From assembly GCA_009705865.1 (NCBI GenBank), contig WLSJ01000002.1, positions 1-33,577 of the forward strand: a stretch of DNA of 33,577 bases, read 5' to 3'. The DNA comes from Actinomycetota bacterium (lineage in GTDB: Bacteria; Actinomycetota; Acidimicrobiia; Acidimicrobiales; Ilumatobacteraceae). The position numbers were made by a program, and so were the translations under genes. The notes beneath the pieces are model-generated. The model ran no database searches. It was not told where the DNA came from and saw only the letters and a list, made by a program, of their open reading frames with translations. Below, piece after piece: positions 14,400-21,696 of this stretch (position 1 is its first letter; every line of letters starts with the position of its first letter).

Positions 14400-14417
14400 C
14401 CACTCTGAGATGAGTGG
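14400..14417 (+). terminator. short hairpin between the peroxiredoxin gene and ruvC
   Basis: CCACTC (14400-14405) and GAGTGG (14412-14417) are perfect complements around a 6-base loop, 10 bases after the stop codon. There is no T-run. It may end the upstream transcript just before the ruvC promoter, but six pairs can arise by chance. Confidence 0.28.
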
Positions 14418-14419
14418 GC

Positions 14420-14425
14420 TACAAT
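14420..14425 (+). promoter_or_regulatory. candidate -10 box of ruvC
   Basis: TACAAT is one base from the TATAAT consensus and stands 7 bases before the ruvC ATG, with no ribosome-binding site between. It is the best -10 match of the start-linked boxes in the window. No clear -35 box was found. Confidence 0.55.
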
Positions 14426-14432
14426 CAAACAT

Positions 14433-14978
14433 ATGTTCGCCCAGGCCACCTCTGTGTCCCCTCATGTGGTTCTTGGTATCGACCCAGGGCTAACCCGTTG
14501 TGGGTATGCGGTTCTTGAAATGAGTTCTCATCAGAACATCCGCGCCGTTGCAATCGGAGTCGTGCGTACACCGCCCTCAAGCCCACTTCACGAGCGTTTG
14601 GCCGAGATACATGCTGAGGTTGAGTCACTATTGACTCAATTTCAGCCACATGCTGTCGCTATCGAACAAGTCTTTTTCCAAAACAATGTTCGCACTGCCA
14701 TGGGGGTCGGCCAGGCAAGCGGAATCGTTTTAGCTCTGGCTAGTCGGGCGGGTTGCGTTGTTGCGCAATACACACCATCGCAAGTAAAGAACACCATTGT
14801 TGGGTGGGGCAGTGCAACGAAAGATCAAATTGGCCACATGGTGCAACAACGCCTGAATCTTGCGTCAATTCCTCAACCTGCAGATGCTGCTGATGCTGCA
14901 GCAATTGCACTGTGTCATTGTGCCATCGCACCGTTTGTTGCATCACGTGATGCCGCCATTGCTCGGAGCGCACGATGA
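14433..14978 (+). CDS. ruvC: Holliday-junction resolvase RuvC
   Basis: Dimeric endonuclease that cuts Holliday junctions after RuvAB migration. The four metal-binding acids are D17 (LGIDPGLTRCGY), E78 (AIEQVFF), D151 and D154 (PADAADAAAIAL), equivalent to D7, E66, D138 and D141 of E. coli. The product of 181 residues begins about ten residues before the usual first strand; internal GTG codons (14454, 14466) could give a shorter protein, but the TACAAT box favours the ATG at 14433. Its stop overlaps ruvA as ATGA, and ruvB follows, so the complete resolvasome is made from one operon. Confidence 0.95.
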   Translation: MFAQATSVSPHVVLGIDPGLTRCGYAVLEMSSHQNIRAVAIGVVRTPPSSPLHERLAEIHAEVESLLTQFQPHAVAIEQVFFQNNVRTAMGVGQASGIVLALASRAGCVVAQYTPSQVKNTIVGWGSATKDQIGHMVQQRLNLASIPQPADAADAAAIALCHCAIAPFVASRDAAIARSAR

Positions 14979-15568
14979 TCGGCAGCTTGCGCGGAACAGT
15001 GCTCGAACGTATTGCTCCTGGCACGGTGTTACTAGAGGTGAGCGGCGTCGGCTATTTATGCACGGTGACATCGTCCACTTTTGGTGAATTGGAACCAACG
15101 GTTGTTTCGTTTCTTCACATTCATCACCATATTCGTGAAGATAACCAGACCCTGTTTGGTTTTACATCACGCGTTGAGCGCGACACGTTTGACATTCTGA
15201 TTGCCACACATGGCATTGGGCCATCAATGGCGATGGCCATTTTGTCTACGTATTCACCAACCGCATTGGTGTCAGTAGTTGCCTCTGGAGATCTTGCAGC
15301 ATTAACAATTGTGCCAGGTGTCGGAAAAAAGACCGCAGAACGACTAATGGTTGAATTGAAATCTCGTCTGCACCTCGATGGTCTTTCCGTTACTGATTCA
15401 GCAGATTCAGTTCAATCAAGTGCGGCAGATGTGCGAGATGCTCTCACTGCACTCGGATACGGCCATGAAGAAATTCGTGACACTATGCGTTTGCTCGGTA
15501 CTGCATCTGATTCTGAAACAATGTTGCGCGATGCACTTGCACTGTTAGGGGCTCGCCGTGCGGGATGA
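14975..15568 (+). CDS. ruvA: Holliday-junction branch-migration protein RuvA
   Basis: Tetrameric DNA-binding protein that holds the four-way junction and loads RuvB. Domain I begins [11 protein letters not shown] and contains [11 protein letters not shown]. Domain II has two helix-hairpin-helix motifs: [14 protein letters not shown] and [17 protein letters not shown] short variable linker leads to the RuvB-binding domain [18 protein letters not shown]. The length of 197 residues is normal. ATG overlaps the ruvC stop by 4 bases, and its 3' end overlaps ruvB by 11 bases. Confidence 0.95.
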   Translation: MIGSLRGTVLERIAPGTVLLEVSGVGYLCTVTSSTFGELEPTVVSFLHIHHHIREDNQTLFGFTSRVERDTFDILIATHGIGPSMAMAILSTYSPTALVSVVASGDLAALTIVPGVGKKTAERLMVELKSRLHLDGLSVTDSADSVQSSAADVRDALTALGYGHEEIRDTMRLLGTASDSETMLRDALALLGARRAG

Positions 15569-16550
15569 ATTCCTTGAACCCATTCTTGCATCAGATCGTG
15601 AAGTGGCAGACGAAATCGGTTTGCGTCCTCGATTGCTCGACGACTTTGTCGGCCAACGCGAACTAAAAGAACATCTCGACATTGTTCTCGGAGCTGCAAA
15701 GCAACGAGGTCAAGCGGCCGATCACATTTTGCTTGCTGGTCCTCCTGGTCTTGGTAAAACCACGATGGCATGCATCGTTGCTGCAGAAATGGGAGTCGCA
15801 CTGCACATCACTAGTGGTCCAGCTCTCGAGAGGGCAGGAGATCTTGCAGCAATTCTCACAAAGTTGGGCGATGGTGATGTTCTCTTTATTGATGAAATTC
15901 ATCGTTTGTCACGCCCCGTAGAGGAAATTCTGTATCCCGCAATGGAGGACTTTCAGATCGACATTGTTGTCGGAAAAGGGCCAGCTGCATCATCAATTCG
16001 TCTCACTTTGCCACGGTTCACTCTTATCGGCGCAACAACGCGTACCGGAATGATCACAGGTCCACTGCGCGATCGGTTTGGTCTCGTCGCGCGACTTGAC
16101 TATTACGATGCGGTTGAACTTGATGCCATCGTCCAACGAACTGCTCGCATTCTTGATGTGCCATTGACAGATGATGCCTCGTTCCACATTGCTCGACGCA
16201 GCAGAGGTACTCCACGTATCGCTAACCGTTTACTGCGACGTGTGCGCGACTATGCAGAGGTACGCGGTGATGGCACCATCAACGCTGAAACAGCATTAGA
16301 AGCGCTACGGGTTTTCGGCGTCGATGAATTGGGTCTTGACAAGGTTGATAGGGCGATCCTGCGCAGTTTGTGTGACCAGTTTGATGGCGGTCCGGTCGGT
16401 CTAACCACGTTGGCTATTGCGGTTGGTGAGCAACCCGAAACCGTGGAAGACGTGTACGAACCATTTCTCATTCAGCAAGGGCTGATTGCGCGAACACCTC
16501 GCGGACGCATCGCAATGGATGCTGCCCGTTCACACCTTGCCAACCCGTAG
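15558..16550 (+). CDS. ruvB: Holliday-junction helicase motor RuvB
   Basis: AAA+ hexameric motor that drives branch migration. Walker A is GPPGLGKTT (61-69), Walker B FIDEIH (D111, E112), sensor 1 IGATTR (156-161), the arginine finger R170 in GPLRDRFG, and sensor 2 lies in [15 protein letters not shown]. The C-terminal winged-helix domain carries FIQQ-like [14 protein letters not shown]. The length is 330 residues. The start is a GTG at 15558, 11 bases inside ruvA, and gives [10 protein letters not shown], similar to other actinobacterial RuvB proteins. Its TAG stop is also the beginning of the candidate -10 box of queA. Confidence 0.96.
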   Translation: MRDEFLEPILASDREVADEIGLRPRLLDDFVGQRELKEHLDIVLGAAKQRGQAADHILLAGPPGLGKTTMACIVAAEMGVALHITSGPALERAGDLAAILTKLGDGDVLFIDEIHRLSRPVEEILYPAMEDFQIDIVVGKGPAASSIRLTLPRFTLIGATTRTGMITGPLRDRFGLVARLDYYDAVELDAIVQRTARILDVPLTDDASFHIARRSRGTPRIANRLLRRVRDYAEVRGDGTINAETALEALRVFGVDELGLDKVDRAILRSLCDQFDGGPVGLTTLAIAVGEQPETVEDVYEPFLIQQGLIARTPRGRIAMDAARSHLANP

Positions 16551-16553
16551 CCT
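16548..16553 (+). promoter_or_regulatory. candidate -10 box of queA, overlapping the ruvB stop
   Basis: TAGCCT starts with the ruvB TAG and ends 6 bases before the queA GTG. No Shine-Dalgarno sequence is seen. Confidence 0.35.
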
Positions 16554-16559
16554 CGGTGC

Positions 16560-17561
16560 GTGCAGCTTTCTGACATTGACTACGAGCTACCTGAGAGACT
16601 CATCGCTCAGCACCCTCTAGAACCTCGGGACTCGGCGAGACTGTTGGTGGCGTTAGACGAAGGTCCTCTTCAGCATCGGCAAATTTCAGATTTAGTAGAT
16701 GTGCTTGAAGCAGGGGATGTTCTTGTAGTTAACGACACGCGAGTTCTTCCCGCTCGATTGTCGTTGCATCGCAAGACTGGAGGGGCTGCAGAAGTTCTTT
16801 TGCTTGAGCAGCGTTCGTCTGATTTTCGACTGTGGGAAGCGTTAGTGAAACCGGCCAGCAAATTAAAGCCTGATGAGGTGTTGGAATATTTCGGAAAACG
16901 CGTCGTTCGAGTCGGACCGCGAACGGAAGCTGGCGACACATTTGTTGTTGAGATACTCGATGACAAACCATTGGAATTGTTGCAACGAATCGGGTCAATG
17001 CCGTTGCCTCCATACATACGAAGCCTGCTGACAGATGTTGAGCGCTATCAAACGATCTATGCACGCCGCTCAGCGAGTGCAGCTGCTCCCACGGCGGGTC
17101 TGCATTTCACTCCTGAACTGATGGATCGCTTGGTTTCGAAAGGTGTAGTAGTTGAAACTGTCGAACTGGTTGTAGGGCTTGACACCTTTAAGCCGATCTC
17201 CACCGATGATCCACTTGATCATCTCATCCACTCAGAGTTCTATTCGGTTGATCAACGAGTTCTCGATATTTGTGCAGATGCAAAAAGAGTTATTGCAGTG
17301 GGTACTACAGCTACACGGGCACTCGAGTCGGCTGCTTCGTCAGGGCAGTTGTCTGGTCGAACGTCTTTGTTTATTACTCCGGGATATCAATGGAAAGTCG
17401 TTGATGTGATGATGACAAACTTTCATTTACCAAAAACATCCCTGTTATTAATGATCGAATCTTTCATTGGTTCTCGTTGGCGCGACATCTATGCAGAAGC
17501 AATTCAGCAGGAATACAGATTTTTGTCGTTTGGTGATGCCATGCTGTTAGCGCGTCAGTAA
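16560..17561 (+). CDS. queA: S-adenosylmethionine:tRNA ribosyltransferase-isomerase
   Basis: Transfers and rearranges the ribose of S-adenosylmethionine onto preQ1 in the wobble position of tRNA to make epoxyqueuosine. Family blocks are LPERLIAQHPLEPRDSARLL at the start, VNDTRVLPARL, MPLPPYI, the signature SAAAPTAGLHFTPELMDRL, and TNFHLPKTSLLLM near the C-terminus. The length is 333 residues, on the family average. The start is GTG at 16560. tgt follows after 11 bases, so the two steps of the tRNA modification are encoded together. Neither gene is part of the usual actinobacterial ruvB-to-yajC neighbourhood. Confidence 0.95.
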   Translation: MQLSDIDYELPERLIAQHPLEPRDSARLLVALDEGPLQHRQISDLVDVLEAGDVLVVNDTRVLPARLSLHRKTGGAAEVLLLEQRSSDFRLWEALVKPASKLKPDEVLEYFGKRVVRVGPRTEAGDTFVVEILDDKPLELLQRIGSMPLPPYIRSLLTDVERYQTIYARRSASAAAPTAGLHFTPELMDRLVSKGVVVETVELVVGLDTFKPISTDDPLDHLIHSEFYSVDQRVLDICADAKRVIAVGTTATRALESAASSGQLSGRTSLFITPGYQWKVVDVMMTNFHLPKTSLLLMIESFIGSRWRDIYAEAIQQEYRFLSFGDAMLLARQ

Positions 17562-17572
17562 AGGCAGTTGAG

Positions 17573-18670
17573 ATGTTTCCTGTACAACTAGAAATTCAGT
17601 CAGAAGAGGGTGGCGCTCGGACCTCGACAGCTACGACCCACCGCGGTCAATATCACACTCCATGTTTCATGCCAGTCGGAACCCGTGGTGCAGTGAAGTA
17701 TCTCAGTTCGCGTGATTATGAAGAGCTTGGTGCAGAAATTGTCTTGGGCAATACGTATCACTTGATGCTGCGCCCTGGGGCAGATGTCATTGACAGATTC
17801 GGCGGGCTCGGAGCTTTCAGTGGTTGGAAAGGTCTCACGCTGACGGACTCCGGTGGCTTTCAGGTTTTTTCGCTCGACCCCAAGGTTGATGATGATGGCG
17901 TGACGTTCAAATCGACATATGACGGTTCCTATCATCGGTTCACGCCTGAAATAGCAGTTGATACCCAAGAAAAAATTGGTGCAGATATTCAGATGGTGCT
18001 CGATGTGTGTACATCGCTTCCTGCTGAACCAGAAGTCGTTCGTCTCGCATTAGAACGTACGCACGCATGGGCAATACGTGCCCGCGATGCGCACACCCGT
18101 CCTGATCAGTCGTTGTTTGGCATCGTTCAAGGCGGAACTAATGCAGCAATGCGAGCAGAGAGTGCACGCAGAACAGTTGATGTTGGTTTTGACGGCTACG
18201 CAATTGGTGGTTTATCTGTTGGTGAAAGTCGAGCAGAGATGGTTGATGCCATTGGTGCGTGCATCGGAGATCTTCCTCGTGATCGCCCGCGATATCTCAT
18301 GGGAGTTGGCGATCCGGCATCACTCGTGGAAGCGGTCGATCTTGGTGTCGACCAATTTGACTGCGTACTCCAAACTCGTTTGGGGCGTCATGGCACAGCT
18401 TTGACCTCTGAGGGGAAAGTCAACATCAAGAATGCTCAGTTCGTTGATTCAGACGAACCTCTTGATTCTCTGTGTTCGTGTTGGGTATGTACGACCCACT
18501 CTCGCGGTTACTTGCGCCATCTGGCTCAGACAGGGGAGCCCACTGGTTCCCGACTGGTATCTGTCCATAACGTGGCATGGACAATCTCTTTGATGAATGA
18601 GATGAGAGATGCGATCAACGACGGCACCTTTTCAGCCTTGAAACGCCAACTTTTGGCGGTGTGGGGCTAG
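17573..18670 (+). CDS. tgt: queuine/preQ1 tRNA-guanine transglycosylase
   Basis: Exchanges guanine 34 in tRNAs for Asp, Asn, His and Tyr with preQ1. D92 (TDSGGFQVFS) is the general acid/base and D263 (QFDCV) the nucleophile. The structural zinc is held by C301, C303, C306 and H332 (CSCWVC and SVHNVAW). The conserved PTR triplet after the nucleophile reads QTR (Q267), followed by LGRHG. The length is 365 residues. An AAGG about 8 bases before the ATG, at the end of queA, is a fair ribosome-binding site, and the stop of queA does not begin a TANNNT box here, so this gene looks like an internal operon member. Confidence 0.96.
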   Translation: MFPVQLEIQSEEGGARTSTATTHRGQYHTPCFMPVGTRGAVKYLSSRDYEELGAEIVLGNTYHLMLRPGADVIDRFGGLGAFSGWKGLTLTDSGGFQVFSLDPKVDDDGVTFKSTYDGSYHRFTPEIAVDTQEKIGADIQMVLDVCTSLPAEPEVVRLALERTHAWAIRARDAHTRPDQSLFGIVQGGTNAAMRAESARRTVDVGFDGYAIGGLSVGESRAEMVDAIGACIGDLPRDRPRYLMGVGDPASLVEAVDLGVDQFDCVLQTRLGRHGTALTSEGKVNIKNAQFVDSDEPLDSLCSCWVCTTHSRGYLRHLAQTGEPTGSRLVSVHNVAWTISLMNEMRDAINDGTFSALKRQLLAVWG

Positions 18671-18674
18671 GGCT

Positions 18675-18687
18675 AATCAGGCTGATT
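18675..18687. repeat. short palindrome upstream of yajC
   Basis: AATCAG and CTGATT are perfect complements around one central G. The site lies about 15 bases upstream of the yajC -10 candidate, that is around the -35 position, where a regulator could bind. Twelve paired bases could also be chance. Confidence 0.3.
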
Positions 18688-18701
18688 CGGTCTGTGGTCG
18701 C

Positions 18702-18707
18702 TAGGAT
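18702..18707 (+). promoter_or_regulatory. candidate -10 box of yajC-secD-secF
   Basis: TAGGAT, a common actinobacterial -10 form, lies 8 bases before the yajC GTG. No ribosome-binding site is present, consistent with a leaderless transcript. Confidence 0.5.
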
Positions 18708-18715
18708 TACTCGCC

Positions 18716-19063
18716 GTGATTGAAATCCTGCTCTCTGCAACATCGTCTACTAAGAGCAATGGCAATCCATTGTTCTCTTTGGTCTTCTTCGGAGCCATTT
18801 TTGGCGCAATGTATTTCCTGCTGTTGCGTCCGCAACGTCGCCGCCTAAAAGAAGGCAGGGCGCTTCAGTCATCAATCGGAGTCGACGACGAAATTGTTCT
18901 GACCTCAGGTATTTACGGTTTCGTAACAGCTATCGAAGGTGATGTTCTGTGGGTAGACATTGCCGATGGTCACGACAAGGAACGAATCGAAGTTCGAGTG
19001 GCGCGTAGTTCAATTGCGCGCAAAGTTTCAGCCACAGAGACCGCTCAGGACGATACGAAATAA
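18716..19063 (+). CDS. yajC: Sec translocon accessory subunit YajC
   Basis: Single-pass membrane protein of the SecDF-YajC complex, which assists the SecYEG channel. One hydrophobic helix (about 19-37, FSLVFFGAIFGAMYFLLL) is followed by the family signature RPQRRRLKE and the soluble domain with IVLTSGIYGFVTAIEGD. The length of 115 residues is typical. The start is a GTG at 18716. secD begins 3 bases after its stop, and secF follows, so the whole accessory complex is one operon. Confidence 0.94.
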   Translation: MIEILLSATSSTKSNGNPLFSLVFFGAIFGAMYFLLLRPQRRRLKEGRALQSSIGVDDEIVLTSGIYGFVTAIEGDVLWVDIADGHDKERIEVRVARSSIARKVSATETAQDDTK

Positions 19064-19066
19064 CAC

Positions 19067-20569
19067 ATGATTCGTCGTCTCGTTGTCTCTCTTGTTGCCA
19101 TAGTTCTGCTTGCCGGCGGAATGTTTACGGCCAATCTTGTGGCAGGTAATCACCCGTCTCTTGGTTTAGACCTACAAGGCGGGGCATCGGTCACCATGAC
19201 TCCGGTTGGAGAAGTAGATCCGGCTGCGCTTTCGGTAGCAGTAGACATCATTCGTCAACGCGTCGACTCTCTCGGAGTAGCTGAGCCAGAGATCATTCGC
19301 CAGGGAAACACCATTGTCGTCAACTTGCCAGGCGTCAAAGATCAGCAGCAAGCTTTAGACACGATTGGCCGAACCGGCGCAGTTGAAATGCGTCCTGTTC
19401 TCAAAGTGGCTCCTAATCCCGAAAGTACGACCACCACATCGACTATTGCTGGAGCAACCACAACAACTCTCAAAGGTTCCTCCACCACATTGGCACCTCC
19501 TGCTGGCGGCGTAGGAAGCTCTCGTACAGCTGCGGTCACAACAACCACAGTTCCAACTGCCACCTCACCAACTGATCCTGCAACCGGATTGCCAGAGGGT
19601 CAGACAATTCTTCCTGGCCGAAAAGACGGTCTCGTGTACTTGCTCGGTCCAGCAGAAGCGACCGGAGAAGTCTTTTCAAATGATTCTTCGGCTCAAGTTG
19701 ATGCTGGCTCGTGGGTTGTCGTTGCGAAACTTCGCAGCGGCGCAGCTGGTGCAGACCTTTGGAACAAACTGGCAACCAAGTGTTATGCCGGCGGAGCAGA
19801 TTGTCCGTCCAAAGCAATAGCCATCATTCTCGACGGCGAAGTTATTTCTGCTCCTACTGTTCAAACACCAACGTTTGATAATGGAAGCGTCCAGATCAGC
19901 GGATCCTTTTCTCAAACAGAAGCAAAGGACTTGGCTCGCGTTCTCCAGTTTGGTGCCGTTCCTGTGAAATTTGATACGCCAACAGTGCAAACAGTGTCAG
20001 CATCGCTTGGTGAAGATTCTTTGCGTGCAGCTGTGCTGTCGGGTCTCATCGGAGTTTTGCTAGTACTTCTGTTCTTGATGTTCTATTACCGGCTACTTGC
20101 CATTGTGGTTGTTGGCGGACTCGGAGTCTCCGGGCTGCTGCTCTGGAGCGTCATCTCCTGGCTCTCAAAAACAAACGGTCTAGCGCTCACATTGTCTGGA
20201 GCAGCCGGAATCATTGTGTCTATCGGAGTCACTGTCGACTCGTACGTGGTGTTCTTTGAGAAACTCAAAGATGACGTGCAACAGGGAAGAACCCTACGTA
20301 ACTCGGCTGCTCGCGGTTTCGAAAGAGCATGGCGAACAATTTTGGCAGCAGACACTGTGTCGCTAATTGGTGCCATTGTGTTGTGGTGGCTCACTGTCGG
20401 TTCCGTTCGCGGGTTCGCGTTCTTCTTAGGTTTGTCCACGATGGCAGACATGGTCGTTTCGTATTTCTTTACTCGTCCAGCGGTATTGCTGCTTGCTCGC
20501 ACCAAGCTGTTCAACAAGGGTCGAGTTCTCGGTGTTGCTAGATCCACTACTTCAGAGGCGGTGGCATAA
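19067..20569 (+). CDS. secD: protein translocase subunit SecD
   Basis: RND-like membrane protein that uses the proton gradient to finish export through SecYEG. It has an N-terminal helix (about 4-22), the motif SLGLDLQGGASV, a large extracytoplasmic P1 region, and five more helices in the C-terminal half, where the conserved VDSYVVFFEKLKDD carries an Asp of the proton path. A Thr/Ser/Pro/Ala-rich low-complexity stretch (about 116-180) is inserted in the extracytoplasmic region, as I recall for other actinobacterial SecD proteins. The length is 500 residues. The stop shares one base with the secF start. Confidence 0.95.
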   Translation: MIRRLVVSLVAIVLLAGGMFTANLVAGNHPSLGLDLQGGASVTMTPVGEVDPAALSVAVDIIRQRVDSLGVAEPEIIRQGNTIVVNLPGVKDQQQALDTIGRTGAVEMRPVLKVAPNPESTTTTSTIAGATTTTLKGSSTTLAPPAGGVGSSRTAAVTTTTVPTATSPTDPATGLPEGQTILPGRKDGLVYLLGPAEATGEVFSNDSSAQVDAGSWVVVAKLRSGAAGADLWNKLATKCYAGGADCPSKAIAIILDGEVISAPTVQTPTFDNGSVQISGSFSQTEAKDLARVLQFGAVPVKFDTPTVQTVSASLGEDSLRAAVLSGLIGVLLVLLFLMFYYRLLAIVVVGGLGVSGLLLWSVISWLSKTNGLALTLSGAAGIIVSIGVTVDSYVVFFEKLKDDVQQGRTLRNSAARGFERAWRTILAADTVSLIGAIVLWWLTVGSVRGFAFFLGLSTMADMVVSYFFTRPAVLLLARTKLFNKGRVLGVARSTTSEAVA

Positions 20570-21687
20570 TGGCCGGCGGAATTTCTCGTCTATATCGCGG
20601 TGAAACAACTGTGAATTTTTATGGTCGACGCAACATTGGTTTCATTTTTTCAGCGCTGTTACTAATTGTCACTGTTGGTTCGCTATTTTCACAAGGGCTG
20701 AACTTAGGTATTGACTTTAAGGGTGGCGTTGCATTCGAAGTCCCCGTTTCAGGCTCTATGTCAGAAGCGAAGGCAAAAGAAATCCTTACAACAAACAAGA
20801 TCAAGACAGACAATGTCAAGATCCAAACGTTGACTTCGGGCAGTACCCAAAGAGTGCGAATTCAATTGGGTGATATTCCGGTAGCGACCCGCACCACTAT
20901 TCAGGAAGCGCTAGCCAAAGAAGCTAAAGCAACCGTCAACGATGTCAGTGTGTCAACTGTGTCTTCTACATGGGGTCGCAACATCACTACGAAGGCCATT
21001 AAAGCCTTGTTGATTTTCTTTCTTATTGTTTCTTTGTTTATTGCGTGGCGATTCGAGTGGAGAATGGCTCTCTCGGCAATTGTTGCAATGGTGCATGACG
21101 TCGGAATCAGTGTTGGCGTGTATTCGGTGTTCAAGTTGGAAGTGACGCCCGCAACCGTGGTTGCATTCCTTACCATTCTTGGTTTTTCTCTGTATGACAC
21201 CATCGTTGTGTTCGACAAGGTTCATGACAACAACGAGCGCTTTAGTGGCTCAAAAGTTTCGTATGGAGACATTGTCAATGTGTCAATGAACCAAGTACTG
21301 ATGCGCTCGCTCAATACTTCCATCGCGGCACTGATGCCAGTTCTGAGTCTGCTGGTGCTTGGCTCCGGAGTATTTGGCGCAATCGCACTTCGAGAGTTTG
21401 CTCTAGCTCTTCTTGTCGGATTGGCAACCGGAGCGTATTCGTCGATTTATATAGCTAGCCCGTTGCTGGGAATCTTGAAAGAACGTTCAGACCAGTACCG
21501 GCCTATGCGTGGGCATTTGTCCATCGGGGCCGACATGAGTCACCTGATGCATACCGGGGCCCCGGTCGGGCGTCGTGCTGCTGCAAGGGCTGCAACGGAG
21601 GAATCACAGGGCTCAGTATCTGCGCCCCTAGCCGTGGAGACCCTTTTGAGTCACCCACCGCGCCCTCGAAAGAAGTCTCGTCGCTAA
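20569..21687 (+). CDS. secF: protein translocase subunit SecF
   Basis: Partner of SecD. The N-terminal RRNIGFIFSALLLIV is the first helix, followed by the SecF block LNLGIDFKGGVAFEV, a small periplasm-like domain, and five C-terminal helices with GFSLYDTIVVFDKVHDN, the equivalent of the functional motif in SecD. The last about 50 residues are hydrophilic, with Ala/Arg-rich RRAAARAA and a PRPRKKSRR tail that is probably cytoplasmic. The length is 372 residues. The ATG overlaps the secD TAA by one base, a sign of coupled translation and equal dosage. Confidence 0.95.
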   Translation: MAGGISRLYRGETTVNFYGRRNIGFIFSALLLIVTVGSLFSQGLNLGIDFKGGVAFEVPVSGSMSEAKAKEILTTNKIKTDNVKIQTLTSGSTQRVRIQLGDIPVATRTTIQEALAKEAKATVNDVSVSTVSSTWGRNITTKAIKALLIFFLIVSLFIAWRFEWRMALSAIVAMVHDVGISVGVYSVFKLEVTPATVVAFLTILGFSLYDTIVVFDKVHDNNERFSGSKVSYGDIVNVSMNQVLMRSLNTSIAALMPVLSLLVLGSGVFGAIALREFALALLVGLATGAYSSIYIASPLLGILKERSDQYRPMRGHLSIGADMSHLMHTGAPVGRRAAARAATEESQGSVSAPLAVETLLSHPPRPRKKSRR

Positions 21688-21690
21688 CCT
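21685..21690 (+). promoter_or_regulatory. candidate -10 box of relA, overlapping the secF stop
   Basis: TAACCT starts with the secF TAA and lies 6 bases before the ATG at 21697. The same hexamer lies before pimA. No ribosome-binding site is present. Confidence 0.4.
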
Positions 21691-21696
21691 TTGACC

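Noticed and set aside
17559-17564. TAAAGG before tgt as another stop-codon -10 box
   Set aside because: The sixth base is G, and AAGG is better explained as a ribosome-binding site.
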